Source: Methylococcaceae bacterium (GTDB lineage: Bacteria > Pseudomonadota > Gammaproteobacteria > Methylococcales > Methylomonadaceae). From it: 64,000 bases of DNA. Every line of letters begins with the position of its first letter. Within the stretch, counting starts at the first letter, position 1. Of this stretch, positions 18,396-27,927 are shown in pieces. The position numbers were made by a program, and so were the translations under genes. The stretch spans positions 1 through 64,000 of the forward strand of contig JABFSH010000001.1 in assembly GCA_013140705.1 (NCBI GenBank), given 5' to 3'. The notes below the pieces were generated by a model. The model saw only the letters and a list, made by a program, of their open reading frames with translations. It was not told the origin of the DNA and did no database searches.

Positions 18396-19379
18396 TTACG
18401 CGCCAAAAGATTGATCGAGCAATTCGTTATCCAATTTGCCGGCACGGAAACTTTTACCGGAATCGACTGCCGTGACGATCACACTGGCCGGACTGAATAA
18501 CATCGCATCGACTTTAAAAAAATCATAGTTATATTGCTTAAAGATATCGGCAAAAGGTTTTCCATAATCCTTGGAGGTGGAACTGGGAAGTTCTTTGGCC
18601 AACTTCTCGGCCGCTTCATCACTGCCTTTGACAAATAAATGCACTTGTCCGGCAAACAGAATGGCATCGTTGGTACGCCCCATCGCCTTGACAAAGTTCG
18701 GATGTGGCGGGCAAACCGGGGCGCTGCCGCTGCCATCAACAATATTTTCCAACGGAAAATGCAAGGCATGGGCTTTATGCATGGCCACCTCAAGTACGCG
18801 GGCTACCACTTGCACGCCACCAGCCAGACTGCTGGTGGGTGTCACGATAACGGTTAATTGAGAGGGTTCCACTTTGCAGGCGGCCGCTACTTTTTCAACA
18901 ATGGCAATCGGGGGTACGGCATCATTTTCGATCACCAAAACTGTTGCGTCTGCTGAATCCTGATAGGCTAATTCCTTATAAAGTTCTTCAACAGGCTCCT
19001 GATTGCCGTCTTTTATTTTGGTCGCCATGGCTCGTGCCGGTCCTGATCCCAGTGCGTAATATTTCTCATGGGATAAACTCCAGCCGGCATACTGGCTACC
19101 CAGGCAACCCAGAACCGGATTACCTGTGTGAACGTTGACCGTCAATGGCCAGTTAGTCGCATAAAGACTATGACTTAATGTCACAGTACCCATCCCGCCA
19201 AGACAGATTTCCGCGATAATTCGCCCGGCTTCCAGGCCGCCCGGCACATGAATGCCGGCATCAATGATCGTGCAGCCATTGTTCAACTTTTCAACACTTA
19301 CTCTTAATTTGTCCGCATTATCAATTAGATGTTGTACCAGTGGCTGAGTCAATTTATTAACGCTAGCGGTGAATTGCAT
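18396..19379 (-). CDS. mch: Methenyltetrahydromethanopterin cyclohydrolase
   Basis: 327-aa cytoplasmic enzyme interconverting methenyl- and formyl-H4MPT in formaldehyde oxidation to formate. Full length for the family. Recognised from the sequence [20 protein letters not shown] at the start, [38 protein letters not shown] and the [25 protein letters not shown] block. Its start overlaps the end of the preceding ATP-grasp gene by 17 bases, marking a compact operon. Confidence 0.96.
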   Translation of the reverse strand: MQFTASVNKLTQPLVQHLIDNADKLRVSVEKLNNGCTIIDAGIHVPGGLEAGRIIAEICLGGMGTVTLSHSLYATNWPLTVNVHTGNPVLGCLGSQYAGWSLSHEKYYALGSGPARAMATKIKDGNQEPVEELYKELAYQDSADATVLVIENDAVPPIAIVEKVAAACKVEPSQLTVIVTPTSSLAGGVQVVARVLEVAMHKAHALHFPLENIVDGSGSAPVCPPHPNFVKAMGRTNDAILFAGQVHLFVKGSDEAAEKLAKELPSSTSKDYGKPFADIFKQYNYDFFKVDAMLFSPASVIVTAVDSGKSFRAGKLDNELLDQSFGA

Positions 19380-20496
19380 GAGTTTGAAACCTTTCCAGTT
19401 TGTTGATGAGAGTATGTTCTAAATTTGAGAGTTGCCGTAAAACGGCCAGCGCTTCATTTTGGTGGGCAATAATACTGCATATTGGTTGCCTGGCGCCAAT
19501 AATTGCCTGAGTTACGGGTAAATCACGGCAGCCTTCATGCCATTCGAAGTCGTCAGGAATCAATAATTCTTGCCGGGCATAGACAATTTGATAACCCGAA
19601 TAGCCGGTTTGCATAGGCCATTTATCGGCCAGGAAACCTTGACATGCCTGGATATGCGCACTTATCAAATCGTCTTCATAAACCGCCATACTGGCGGAAG
19701 GGCGCGGATTGATTTCCAAAATGAAACTTTTTTCGCCATCCTGTATAAAATCCAGTGAGTTAAGTCCTTTAAGATGATAGAGAGGAACCAGCCGGGATAA
19801 CCACGTTTGAATTTGCTGCTTTTGTGCGTTGGTCAGTTGCGTATGATTGATCACGCCGGAAAAAATAAAACCATCTTCATGATCCACCTTCGCCGTCCAT
19901 TGGCTGTTAAAGCCGATAATAAGTGGCCGCTCACCGTTAGCCAAAAACAAAACCGACTGTACCTTCCCCGTCTGGTACTTTTGCCAATACCCCCCTGCAC
20001 TGTCCACATCCTGATGATGAAAACGGGTTATTCCACGTCCACCCTGACCATTTAGAGGCTTGATTAACCAGTCATTGTCCTGGCAAGGTTTGACAAAACA
20101 AACTTCAGGGTAATGAATGTCCAATCGCTCTAACTGATTAAAAAAATCTTGTTTATCCAGAAGCCTTTTAAATGTGGCAAAATCATTTCCGAGAATATTC
20201 AACCGACTGTCCAAATAAGACACGCATTCCGGATAATATTCCAGTCCACTGCCATAAATGACATCGATCGTCGCATACCGTTGAACGAAATAGTCAATGG
20301 CCGGAGACAGTTGTTCAAGCGCCAGTGATTGAACCTGACGATAATCTTCAGCAAGGCCCTGTGTATCGAGATCGGCAAACAGATCAATGACTAATGGTTT
20401 TAGTCCCGCTTTTCTGGCAGCCTCGGCCAGCATGCGACCGGAACTGGCGACCAATATAAGATACTTCGAACGGTCAGCCACTGATGATGCCTTCAT
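19363..20496 (-). CDS. ATP-grasp ligase of the H4MPT/methanofuran cluster
   Basis: 377-aa protein with an ATP-grasp domain (residues about 95-300): [19 protein letters not shown] loop, [27 protein letters not shown] metal-binding motif. An N-terminal Rossmann-like part begins [20 protein letters not shown]. Homologues are regular members of methylotroph C1 clusters; MfnD, a tyramine-glutamate ligase of methanofuran synthesis, is an ATP-grasp enzyme of similar layout, so a ligase step in cofactor assembly is likely. The exact substrate is not readable from the sequence. Confidence 0.8.
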   Translation of the reverse strand: MKASSVADRSKYLILVASSGRMLAEAARKAGLKPLVIDLFADLDTQGLAEDYRQVQSLALEQLSPAIDYFVQRYATIDVIYGSGLEYYPECVSYLDSRLNILGNDFATFKRLLDKQDFFNQLERLDIHYPEVCFVKPCQDNDWLIKPLNGQGGRGITRFHHQDVDSAGGYWQKYQTGKVQSVLFLANGERPLIIGFNSQWTAKVDHEDGFIFSGVINHTQLTNAQKQQIQTWLSRLVPLYHLKGLNSLDFIQDGEKSFILEINPRPSASMAVYEDDLISAHIQACQGFLADKWPMQTGYSGYQIVYARQELLIPDDFEWHEGCRDLPVTQAIIGARQPICSIIAHQNEALAVLRQLSNLEHTLINKLERFQTHAIHR

Positions 20497-20518
20497 TCAT
20501 TGCTGACTGTAACAGCGA

Positions 20519-21481
20519 TCACTCAACAATGACTTCGCCACCGCTATTGCGTGCACTTACCACGACAAAACTCAAGTTTACGAAATGTTTAAAGTTTTGC
20601 CGTGCCTGCTGAACGATCAGGTCAGCACGTTGTGACGCTTCGATGGCACAAAATCCGGTAGGTCCCCATGATGTTTGACCAATAGCGACCGCGCCCTGTT
20701 GCTCCAGCCATTGCATGGCTTTCGCAACTTCATGACTGGTAAACACACCGCCTTGAGCCGATGCAAAATGTTCACCGACCGATTGTTGCAACTGCGTAAT
20801 GACATGACCGAACTGAAACAGATCATTTTCTGCGATGGCCGGTAAGCCTTGCATCAGTAATAAATAGCATAATCGTTCCGCTTCCTGCCGTGGAAACGTC
20901 GGTAACTCATTAAAAGCCATGATTTCCTGTTGACCATGCAAACCCTGCCCGCGTTTATCGAAGACCAGGATAAAATGCCAGTCATTAGGTACATCGAAGT
21001 GCGCTAAAACCGGGGGCGTGATGGTTTTATGTCCACGCCCGCCATCAACGACCAGGCCACCTTGCTCAAAAATACCAATACCGATACCCGAGCGTAGACC
21101 TCTATCCATTACCGCAGCAATATCTCGCACGGATAATTTCAGGTCATACCAGGCATTCAGAGCCATTCCGATGGCTAACGACATTTGAGTGCCTGATCCC
21201 AACCCCACATGCTCAGGAATTGCAGCTTCAATATTGATTGCCAGTTTATCGGATACCTTTAAAACCTCACACAACAGGGTAAGACACTTGTCAGCCCTCT
21301 GCGCAGAAGGCCCGGAGATCTTGCGCTGATCTGCATGCGTTACGGTAATACGTGTGCTGATCTCGTTTAACGCAATCCCGATACTGCCAAAATGCCGGCC
21401 TGAAGCTCCGCTTAAATCAATAAATCCCATATGCAATCTGGCGGGTGCAATTACGGAAATTTTGGAATATCGGTTTATCAA
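20519..21481 (-). CDS. beta-ribofuranosylaminobenzene 5'-phosphate synthase
   Basis: 320-aa GHMP-superfamily enzyme that condenses PRPP with 4-hydroxybenzoate or p-aminobenzoate, the committed step of methanopterin synthesis. Recognised by APARLHMGFIDLSGASGR at the N-terminus, the GHMP loop PEHVGLGSGTQMSLAIG, RGLRSGIGIGIFEQGGLVVDGG and SWGPTGF. The reading frame starts with TTG at 21481; no ATG lies before the conserved region, so TTG is accepted. A 64-base gap separates it from the HAD gene. Confidence 0.92.
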   Translation of the reverse strand: MINRYSKISVIAPARLHMGFIDLSGASGRHFGSIGIALNEISTRITVTHADQRKISGPSAQRADKCLTLLCEVLKVSDKLAINIEAAIPEHVGLGSGTQMSLAIGMALNAWYDLKLSVRDIAAVMDRGLRSGIGIGIFEQGGLVVDGGRGHKTITPPVLAHFDVPNDWHFILVFDKRGQGLHGQQEIMAFNELPTFPRQEAERLCYLLLMQGLPAIAENDLFQFGHVITQLQQSVGEHFASAQGGVFTSHEVAKAMQWLEQQGAVAIGQTSWGPTGFCAIEASQRADLIVQQARQNFKHFVNLSFVVVSARNSGGEVIVE

Positions 21482-21545
21482 GGGCTGATTTAACGAAGGA
21501 TGGAAAAACAGCCGATTATAACCGATCGACCGGTGCTCTGGTTAA

Positions 21546-22205
21546 CTATGCGCGTAAGTTTTGCAGCACCTGTTCAAGATCCGGCAGCATGACATCACAG
21601 AGCGAAAGGGCTAAAGGATCAACCGGCAACACGGAGGGCACGAAAACCGAAAACGCCCCTGCCCGTGTTGCCGCCTGGATACCGGTAGGAGAATCTTCCA
21701 GGGCGAGGCACTGCTTGATCTCAACACCCAAGCGGTCCGCAGCCTTTAAAAAAATATCCGGTTCCGGTTTGCCCTGCAGCACATCGTCACGGGTAATCAC
21801 AACAGGAAAAATGTCCTGAAGTCTAGCCAGTTTTAAACAGTTAGTCGCGTTAACGGCATTGCTGTTGGTTGCGAGACAAAAGGGCAAGGCCTGTTCAACT
21901 ATAAAGTTCAATAGTGCAAAAAATCCGGGTTTTATTTGAATACCGTTGTTTTTAACATACGCATGCCAAATCTGCTCAGCCCTGCCATTAAACGCTGAAC
22001 AATCAAAGTCAGCCCCCAAGTGATCAAACAATTTTTGTTCGATATCACTGGCATGAAGACCGGACAGCGATAACCAAAAGTCATCCGAGACGGCAAAGCC
22101 CATAGATTTCGCAGCTTCCTGCTTGGCAAAGCAGTAGGTGGCCTCGGTGTCCAGAACGAGGCCATCCATATCAAAAATTACGGCCGAAAAATCAACTAAC
22201 TTCAT
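21546..22205 (-). CDS. HAD-family phosphatase (beta-phosphoglucomutase-like)
   Basis: 219-aa haloacid dehalogenase superfamily protein. Nucleophile motif VIFDMDGLVLDTE at the N-terminus, motif II LATNSN, the Lys in GKPEPDIFLKAA and the motif IV LEDSPTGIQAA. A helical cap sits between motifs I and II (subfamily I). ATG 22205 (MKLVDFS) is taken as start; ATG 22214 is 3 codons upstream and equally possible. A phosphatase step in cofactor synthesis is plausible from its place inside the H4MPT operon, but the substrate is unknown. Confidence 0.88.
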   Translation of the reverse strand: MKLVDFSAVIFDMDGLVLDTEATYCFAKQEAAKSMGFAVSDDFWLSLSGLHASDIEQKLFDHLGADFDCSAFNGRAEQIWHAYVKNNGIQIKPGFFALLNFIVEQALPFCLATNSNAVNATNCLKLARLQDIFPVVITRDDVLQGKPEPDIFLKAADRLGVEIKQCLALEDSPTGIQAATRAGAFSVFVPSVLPVDPLALSLCDVMLPDLEQVLQNLRA

Positions 22206-22220
22206 CTCACCCATCCATTA

Positions 22221-23171
22221 TCAGTCATGCATGACTTTAATATATTCCCCGTGCGCTTCTCGAGTCGCACCGACAACAATTCGCATATCGCCGTGTTCGG
22301 AATGTTCCAGAAGGCCACAGACCTCAATCATTTCTCCGGTGAATGCCTGACCGGTATACGTTGCCGTAAAACTGACCACCGATTTGATTTGCTCGTGAGC
22401 AATTTTGTATTCGGCCGGGTAATCAAATGCGCGGCTGTCATCGACAACTTGACACTGCAAAGTCATGAAACCTCGCTTGCGATAGCTGACAGATGCCACA
22501 TCCGCTGACAGATCGATAAAATTGAGATCAAATTTTCTGCCGTTGACCAACGCTTTATTATATTTACGCCGCTCGTGCCAGACATACTCGGATAAACTTA
22601 AATCGCAAGAGCGGCGGGCATAAGAGTCCTGCCAATCATTGGCCTGTAATGACTGCAGAAAATCCTGCTCGATGAGATCTTTCACAGCGGCTCTGCACTG
22701 ATGAAATAATGATCTGTCATACCAGATTAAATCGATGTCGGAATCGGCTTTTTGCGCGCAGATCAATAATGAACCCGTTACTCCTGCCTCAGCGATGTTC
22801 ATACCGCGTTGTTCAAACTGACTGCATAGACTCACTAAATCCCGTTCCACTACATCCTGCCGATTCGCCCGTAAAATCAGCTGCAATCCTTGCCTGGGCT
22901 GATGATGTTTGACAATTCGGTTGACAGCCACAGCATGCAGCGACGTATCCAGAACGGTTGAATAATGCAGATATTCGGGGTAATGCATCCTCAACAATTC
23001 ATTCGCTTCTTCAGTCGCCTTTTTTTTACAGCCGTCAGCCGCCTTGACGTAACGTAAAAAACACAGCACCTTGTCCTGTTCGGTTCCCGGTGCGACAACA
23101 GCAAAGATTAAGCCTTCGGCCGTCTCGATAAAGTCTTTTGAAAGATAGGTGGTTCGGGAGGTCTCGGCCAT
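22221..23171 (-). CDS. Archaeal-type predicted nucleotidyltransferase of the H4MPT cluster
   Basis: 316-aa protein with a minimal nucleotidyltransferase motif at about residues 128-150: GVTGSLLICAQKADSDIDLIWYD (GS followed by D-x-D). The N-terminal third contains a basic segment (FLRYVKAADGCKKKATEEANELL). Homologues are found in methanogens and in methylotroph C1 clusters; the function is not proven. It is the first gene of the minus-strand operon that runs to fae, with only 6-15 bases before the HAD gene. Confidence 0.75.
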   Translation of the reverse strand: MAETSRTTYLSKDFIETAEGLIFAVVAPGTEQDKVLCFLRYVKAADGCKKKATEEANELLRMHYPEYLHYSTVLDTSLHAVAVNRIVKHHQPRQGLQLILRANRQDVVERDLVSLCSQFEQRGMNIAEAGVTGSLLICAQKADSDIDLIWYDRSLFHQCRAAVKDLIEQDFLQSLQANDWQDSYARRSCDLSLSEYVWHERRKYNKALVNGRKFDLNFIDLSADVASVSYRKRGFMTLQCQVVDDSRAFDYPAEYKIAHEQIKSVVSFTATYTGQAFTGEMIEVCGLLEHSEHGDMRIVVGATREAHGEYIKVMHD

Positions 23172-23493
23172 TTTTCAGCGTGTTGGAGATGGATAAATTG
23201 GAAGAGATTCAAGACTTGTTTGATCACAAACACCCGGTATAACACTGAGTTCGATTAATATGTATCGCATTTAAGCACCCTGATCATTATAATTTCAACA
23301 AATCATGGATTTTTAAAAACGATGCTTATCAAGTCACTCTCTAGCGAATATTATTCGGGATTGCATAGATCTCGCTTCATTATTTTACTGCCAATCTTTT
23401 TTCACAACAAACTGCAACCTCCACTGTCTTTCCGAAAGTCATACGCATTCCATCTTTCCCGGCTCCGTTTTTTCGACCTTTCAACTATCCATT
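23172..23493. promoter_or_regulatory. Divergent intergenic region of the H4MPT operon and CNNM-type gene
   Basis: About 320 bases without a gene, AT-rich. It must hold the promoter of the minus-strand H4MPT operon and that of the plus-strand membrane protein. A TATAAT hexamer occurs at 23288-23293 on the plus strand, without a convincing -35 partner. No repeat or RNA structure recognised. Confidence 0.35.
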
Positions 23494-24816
23494 ATGAATA
23501 ATGTCTTTTTTGTCCTGCTAGCGTTGCTGCTGGTTGTCGTCAATGGCTTTTTTGTTGCCGCCGAATTCAGCCTGGTTAAACTTCGACAAACCCGTATTCG
23601 CTCCATTGCCAAAACCCGAGGCTGGCGCGGAAAAATTCTGGCGCGGGTACACACAAAACTCGATGCCTATTTATCCGCCTGTCAGCTCGGCATTACGCTG
23701 GCTTCGCTCGGATTGGGCTGGATCGGGGAACCGGCTTTTGCCAGTCTTTTAGAACCGCTCTTCGAACAGATTAATATTACCGCACCGGAATTAATTCATG
23801 GCATCTCCTTTGCTTTTGCCTTTTCTGTTATTTCGTTCTTGCACATTGTTGTTGGTGAACTGGCTCCAAAATCACTGGCGATCCGTAATCCGGAGATAAT
23901 CGGTCTGTGGAGTTCGATACCGCTGTATGGATTTTATTGGCTGATGTTCCCGGCAATTTGGACACTGAATTCCAGCGCCAATCTGATTTTACGTATCATG
24001 GGCCTGGCGCAGGACAGCAACCACGAGTCGCACTATTCTGCTGACGAGCTCAAGCTCATCTTGCGAAGCAACCGCCACAGTGGACGTTTTACCCGCGATG
24101 AATGGAATATCATGGCTAAAACGCTGGATTTCAGTGAACTGGAAGTCTCTGATCTGATGCGCCCCATTCATGAAATCATTGCCTTACACCGCAACAAATC
24201 ATTGCAGGAAAATCTGCAAACCGTCTATCGCTCACGATTTAGCCGCTATCCCTACTTTGATACCAATAATATTGACGTGCTGGGCATCATCCACTTGAAA
24301 GATTTGTTTTTTGCCTTGCAGGAAGGAAAAACTATTGACGACTTGAATGAATACTTGCGACCTGTTGAGTATATTTCAGCCAATACGTCCGCCCTTACCT
24401 TATTACGCCATTTCCGCTCCGGCATGTCACATTTCACGATGATTGGCCAACAAGGCAAAAAACCGCAAGGTTTCATCACCCTGGACAATTTATTAAGCGC
24501 AATGGTTGGGGAAATACACGATGAATTCCGTCATAACAGCAATGACTGGATCCGCCTTTATGATGGCACCTTGTTGTGTAAGGGGAGTCTGCCCATTTTT
24601 TCACTGGAACGTATTTTGGGCATAGACATTGAGAACGAAGAACTGGAACTGGAGGATGAAGTGTCCATTGGTGGTCTGATAATGTCGAAACTTTGCGATA
24701 TCCCCATTGAAGGCCAGACAATTGAATTTAACCAGTTCGAAATCCTGGTTAAAAAAATGGATGGCCCACGCATCGATTTGGTGCAAATATATCCTGTTGA
24801 GCTAACCGATCTGTAA
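23494..24816 (+). CDS. CNNM/CorC-HlyC family transport protein (DUF21 + CBS)
   Basis: 440-aa inner-membrane protein. N-terminal DUF21 (CNNM) domain with three to four membrane segments (VFFVLLALLLVVVNGFFVAAEFSLVKLR; ISFAFAFSVISFLHIVVGELAPKSLAI), then a CBS-domain pair (LMRPIHEIIALHRN... GIIHLKDLFFAL) and a C-terminal CorC/HlyC domain (DEVSIGGLIMSKL). Family members are linked to Mg2+/Co2+ efflux or resistance. Often annotated hemolysin, a label with little support. Followed after 29 bases by an AI-2E family gene. Confidence 0.92.
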   Translation: MNNVFFVLLALLLVVVNGFFVAAEFSLVKLRQTRIRSIAKTRGWRGKILARVHTKLDAYLSACQLGITLASLGLGWIGEPAFASLLEPLFEQINITAPELIHGISFAFAFSVISFLHIVVGELAPKSLAIRNPEIIGLWSSIPLYGFYWLMFPAIWTLNSSANLILRIMGLAQDSNHESHYSADELKLILRSNRHSGRFTRDEWNIMAKTLDFSELEVSDLMRPIHEIIALHRNKSLQENLQTVYRSRFSRYPYFDTNNIDVLGIIHLKDLFFALQEGKTIDDLNEYLRPVEYISANTSALTLLRHFRSGMSHFTMIGQQGKKPQGFITLDNLLSAMVGEIHDEFRHNSNDWIRLYDGTLLCKGSLPIFSLERILGIDIENEELELEDEVSIGGLIMSKLCDIPIEGQTIEFNQFEILVKKMDGPRIDLVQIYPVELTDL

Positions 24817-24845
24817 GATCACCTGAATGACTATCAAGCCAAAAT

Positions 24846-25910
24846 ATGAATGATTTTCTGGAGAATAAATCCTTACAGCAGATCATTCCCGGGATTCTGT
24901 TAGCCGGGCTAGTATTATTGGGATTTATAGTCTTGCGTGAATTTTTACTCACACTGACCTGGTCCTTCATTATCACGTATGTCACCTGGCCGCCCTACCG
25001 CTGGCTAAGACATCGTTTGAGTGGCAATGCAACACTCAGTGCCGCCATAATGACAGCGATACTCGCAGCACACATTATCTTGGCCGCTTATTGGCTTGTC
25101 GATCTATTAAATGATGAATTACAAGTTGCTTATCAATCCTTAACCGTAAATTTCAATCAACAAGGCTATCAATTACCGAACTCCATCCGACAACTGCCCT
25201 GGCTTGGGGATTATCTGCAGGAGGCTATTGATCGCTTAATCGATAATCGAGCGGGCGTTACAACACAATTTGCCGACTGGGCTAAACAGCGACTGGGTGA
25301 GGTTGCCAAATTCCTGGGCGGTATCGGACAATACGTGTTGAAATTGGGCGTCATTTTAGTCACGGTGTTTTTTTGTTTCCGCGATGGTCAGGAAGCCATC
25401 AAACAATTACATCAAGGACTCATTCATTTTCTTGGAAAATATCTGGCTGTTTATCTGCAGGCTGCCGGCAACACGACCCGTGCCGTCGTTTATGGACTCG
25501 TGCTGGCTGCACTGGGTCAGGGTCTTATGTCAGGAATCGGTTACGCGATAGCCGGTGTCCAGGCACCCGTGCTGTTCGGCTTGATTACCGCCCTGTTGGC
25601 GCTGGTTCCGATGGGCGCCACGCTGGTCTGGATGCCTATCGGCATAACGCTCATTATGACCGATCATTTATGGCCGGGCGTCAGTCTGTTACTGTGGGGA
25701 TTTCTGGTCATCAGTACGGTAGATAATGTCATCCGGCCGATTGTCATCAGCGGCGCCAGTCGAATGCCTTTTCTCGTCGTCATGTTTGGCGTACTGGGCG
25801 GGCTTTCTGCGTTTGGCGTCGTCGGTTTATTTTTAGGACCGGTCATACTCTCTGTCTTGCTGGCTGTCTGGAAAGCCTGGCTGGAACAGCAGGAAATGAA
25901 AAACCACTAA
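24846..25910 (+). CDS. AI-2E family transporter (PerM/UPF0118)
   Basis: 354-aa polytopic membrane protein with about eight hydrophobic segments, including IIPGILLAGLVLLGFIVLREFL at the start and a C-terminal block GASRMPFLVVMFGVLGGLSAFGVVGLFLGPVILSV, the hallmark of this family. Members export diverse small molecules or act as Na+/H+ antiporters; autoinducer export was shown only for a few. Probably co-transcribed with the CNNM gene upstream. Confidence 0.9.
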   Translation: MNDFLENKSLQQIIPGILLAGLVLLGFIVLREFLLTLTWSFIITYVTWPPYRWLRHRLSGNATLSAAIMTAILAAHIILAAYWLVDLLNDELQVAYQSLTVNFNQQGYQLPNSIRQLPWLGDYLQEAIDRLIDNRAGVTTQFADWAKQRLGEVAKFLGGIGQYVLKLGVILVTVFFCFRDGQEAIKQLHQGLIHFLGKYLAVYLQAAGNTTRAVVYGLVLAALGQGLMSGIGYAIAGVQAPVLFGLITALLALVPMGATLVWMPIGITLIMTDHLWPGVSLLLWGFLVISTVDNVIRPIVISGASRMPFLVVMFGVLGGLSAFGVVGLFLGPVILSVLLAVWKAWLEQQEMKNH

Positions 25911-25953
25911 TTCACATCGCCTGATTTGCTGACTAAATAGAGATATAGAGCTA

Positions 25954-25976
25954 TAGGATGCGCTGAGGCACGAAGC
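25954..25976. repeat. REP copy upstream of RAYT 1
   Basis: A GATGCGCT ... AGCGCATC stem with the core GAGGCACGA lies about 30 bases before the RAYT start at 26008. The same sequence occurs reverse-complemented (GATGCGCTTCGTGCCTCAGC) five times downstream, marking it as the cognate REP of this transposase. Confidence 0.7.
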
Positions 25977-26007
25977 GCATCGTTCGGGTAAGTGTTTATA
26001 AATACAA

Positions 26008-26538
26008 ATGACTGAATATCGCCGTATCTACATCCCTGGTGCAACCTGGTTCTTCACTGTCAATCTTGCGGAACGACGAAATAATCACTTATTGGTTGAA
26101 AAGATTGATGTGTTACGAACTGCTTTTCGCTACGTCAAACAACGCAAACCTTACCGGATCGAAGCGGTCGTTATCCTGCCTGATCATTTGCATTGTATTT
26201 TGACATTGCCACCTGGGGATACGGATTATGCGATACGGTGGAGTCTACTCAAAAGTTATTTTTCACGTGCAATACCCCAAGGTGAGAGAGTTTCACAAAG
26301 CCGGAATAAACGCAGAGAACGCGGTTTGTGGCAACGTCGGTTCTGGGCACATTTGCTGACCAGCCAAGACGATTTTAACAACCATCTGGATTATATCCAT
26401 TGGAATCCGGTCAAGCATGGCTGTGTACGGCGGGTTAGCGAGTGGCCGCATTCGAGTTTTCATCGATATGTGGAGTTGGGTGTTTACCCGGTTAACTGGG
26501 GACATTCCGGTGATTTCAGTATTCATGCAAACGAATGA
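26008..26538 (+). CDS. REP-associated tyrosine transposase (RAYT)
   Basis: 176-aa single-strand transposase of the HUH/Y1 group that handles REP sequences. Shows the HUH motif DHLHCIL, the catalytic Tyr region LDYIHWNPVKHG and the N-terminal GATWFFTVNLAERR of this family. Clearly divergent from the two RAYTs at 48471 and 49922 (for example RIYIPGATW versus RNRLPGGTY). Flanked by REP copies in opposite orientations. RAYTs are normally immobile single-copy genes linked to spread of their REPs. Confidence 0.9.
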   Translation: MTEYRRIYIPGATWFFTVNLAERRNNHLLVEKIDVLRTAFRYVKQRKPYRIEAVVILPDHLHCILTLPPGDTDYAIRWSLLKSYFSRAIPQGERVSQSRNKRRERGLWQRRFWAHLLTSQDDFNNHLDYIHWNPVKHGCVRRVSEWPHSSFHRYVELGVYPVNWGHSGDFSIHANE

Positions 26539-26540
26539 CT

Positions 26541-27246
26541 CGAAGTTTTTATCGCTCCGGATAATGAAAGCTATATAGGATGTGCCGACGGAGGAGGCGC
26601 ATCTTTCGCGATCGATGCGCTTCGTGCCTCAGCACATCCTATGGACCTGACCCCAATTTTTCCCGGTCGTTAATCCTCATCCTCTACCGTCAGTTTATAG
26701 GTCACGTCAAGCGAAAAGCCGGGGGCTTCCGACGTGAATTCGATAATATGCGGTCCGCTAGGTAACGGATCAAGCATGACCCAGTATCCATCTGAGATAG
26801 AACCATGCGCTTCGTGCCTCAGCACCTATAATCCAGCTGTTACATCCCAACGAGCATGACGGTGTTTTTATCGCACCGGAAAATGAAAGCTGTATAGGAT
26901 GTGCCGACGGAGGAGGCGCATCTTTCGCGAACGGTGCGCTTCGTGCCTCAGCACCTATAATCCAGCTGTTACATCCCAACGAGCATGACGATGTTTTTAC
27001 CGCTCCGGAAAATGAAAGCTGTATAGGATGTGCCGACGGAGGAGGCGCATCTTTCGCGATCGGTGCGCTTCGTGCCTCAGCATCTATAATCCAGCTGTTA
27101 CATCCCAACGAGCATGACGGTGTTTTTATCGCTCCGGATAATGAAAGCTATATAGGATGTGCCGACGGAGGAGGCGCATCGCTCGCGAACGATGCGCTTC
27201 GTGCCTCAGCACATCCTATGGACCTGACCCCAATTTTTCCCGGTCG
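26541..27246. repeat. REP/BIME array: 129-bp tandem repeats inside a 577-bp duplication
   Basis: No independent gene. Three tandem units of exactly 129 bp occupy about 26824-26952, 26953-27081 and 27082-27210; each carries two REP-type arms (GTGCCGACGGAGGAGGCGCA and GGTGCGCTTCGTGCCTCAGC). In addition 26541-26803 and 27118-27380 are near-identical direct copies, offset 577, so the array is embedded in a larger duplication that includes the end of the downstream secreted-protein gene. Because 129 is divisible by 3, a repetitive minus-strand frame stays open through the array, but it has no other sign of coding. Confidence 0.85.
26670..26803 (-). pseudogene. Duplicated C-terminal fragment of the secreted protein at 27247
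   Basis: Minus-strand sequence encodes the last 44 or so residues of the 27247-27927 protein (SDGYWVMLDPLPSGPHIIEF, ending TVEDED and the same stop) with a few substitutions, for example GVTYNL to DVTYKL. It has no start and is joined to REP sequence upstream. It arose with the 577-bp duplication of the repeat array. Confidence 0.85.
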
Positions 27247-27927
27247 TTAATCCTCATCCTCTACCGTCAGATTATAGGTCACGCCAAGCGAAAAGCCGGG
27301 GGCTTCCGATGTGAATTCGATAATATGCGGTCCGCTAGGTAACGGATCAAGCATGACCCAGTATCCATCTGAGATAGATATCTCCCGCCGCCCTGAAGCG
27401 TACCCAAAATCGATTAAGAACGATCCAACCGGAACATTTAGCGGTCGAGCATCAGACTGCGCACGGACAATTTGAGTAAACCAGACGCACGGGGTCCCAT
27501 CGACGGTACATGTCCATCCTTTTATTGCATCGATCATATCGCTCACGCCTGAACGACAACTCTTTTCGTCCGTACAGTCCTCTGGTACGGCAGGATTTAC
27601 CTGTGTCCAGAACACGCCGTTAAATAATGGGAAGAAAATTGCCTTTCCCTTCTTGATCGTACAAGTGCGCTCCGCCAAACCACCGAATGTCCCTGCGAGA
27701 AACCAGACCTTGCCAGATTGGCCCGCAAAACAATCGACATCGCCATCCTGTGTTATCGGATTGTGCGTTGTATCAAACTTGAACGCCCACTGCCACCAAG
27801 CATGCCCCCAGTTTCCAATGGTCTTGTCATAGACCTTCGGCGTGGCGTTCCTGCCCTGTGCCGGATCAGCGGACGCTAACGGTATAGCCACAAGTACCAT
27901 CATGAAAATTAAAAAATACTTTTTCAT
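27247..27927 (-). CDS. Secreted protein of unknown function with W-rich motif
   Basis: 226 aa from ATG 27927; AGGTG-type ribosome site upstream favours this over the ATG two codons earlier. Signal peptide KKYFLIFMMVLVAIPLASA. The mature protein contains GNWGHAWWQWAFKFD, DGDVDCFAGQSGKVWFLAGTFGG, a Cys-rich central part (ERTCTIKKGKAIFFPLFNGV, DCTDEKSCRSG) and a C-terminal beta-rich domain. This layout is seen in uncharacterised secreted proteins of proteobacteria and myxobacteria; no function is known to me. Six cysteines suggest disulfides in the periplasm or outside. Confidence 0.75.
   Translation of the reverse strand: MKKYFLIFMMVLVAIPLASADPAQGRNATPKVYDKTIGNWGHAWWQWAFKFDTTHNPITQDGDVDCFAGQSGKVWFLAGTFGGLAERTCTIKKGKAIFFPLFNGVFWTQVNPAVPEDCTDEKSCRSGVSDMIDAIKGWTCTVDGTPCVWFTQIVRAQSDARPLNVPVGSFLIDFGYASGRREISISDGYWVMLDPLPSGPHIIEFTSEAPGFSLGVTYNLTVEDED

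Noticed and set aside
18396-19138. Several 60-100 aa plus-strand frames opposite mch.
   Set aside because: They are antisense shadows of a well-identified gene, without ribosome sites or family features.
16012-23171. H4MPT cluster as sign of an archaeal or recent foreign insert.
   Set aside because: Codon use and intergenic style match the surroundings, and such clusters are normal in methylotrophic proteobacteria.
26770-27108. 112-aa minus-strand frame with 43-residue repeats (GCNSWIIGAEARSAP...).
   Set aside because: It exists only because the 129-bp REP unit is divisible by three; it has no ribosome site, no family resemblance and lies wholly in the repeat array.
26824-27210. Regular direct repeats that could be taken for a CRISPR array.
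   Set aside because: Units are 129 bp and identical along their whole length, with no unique spacers and no cas genes.
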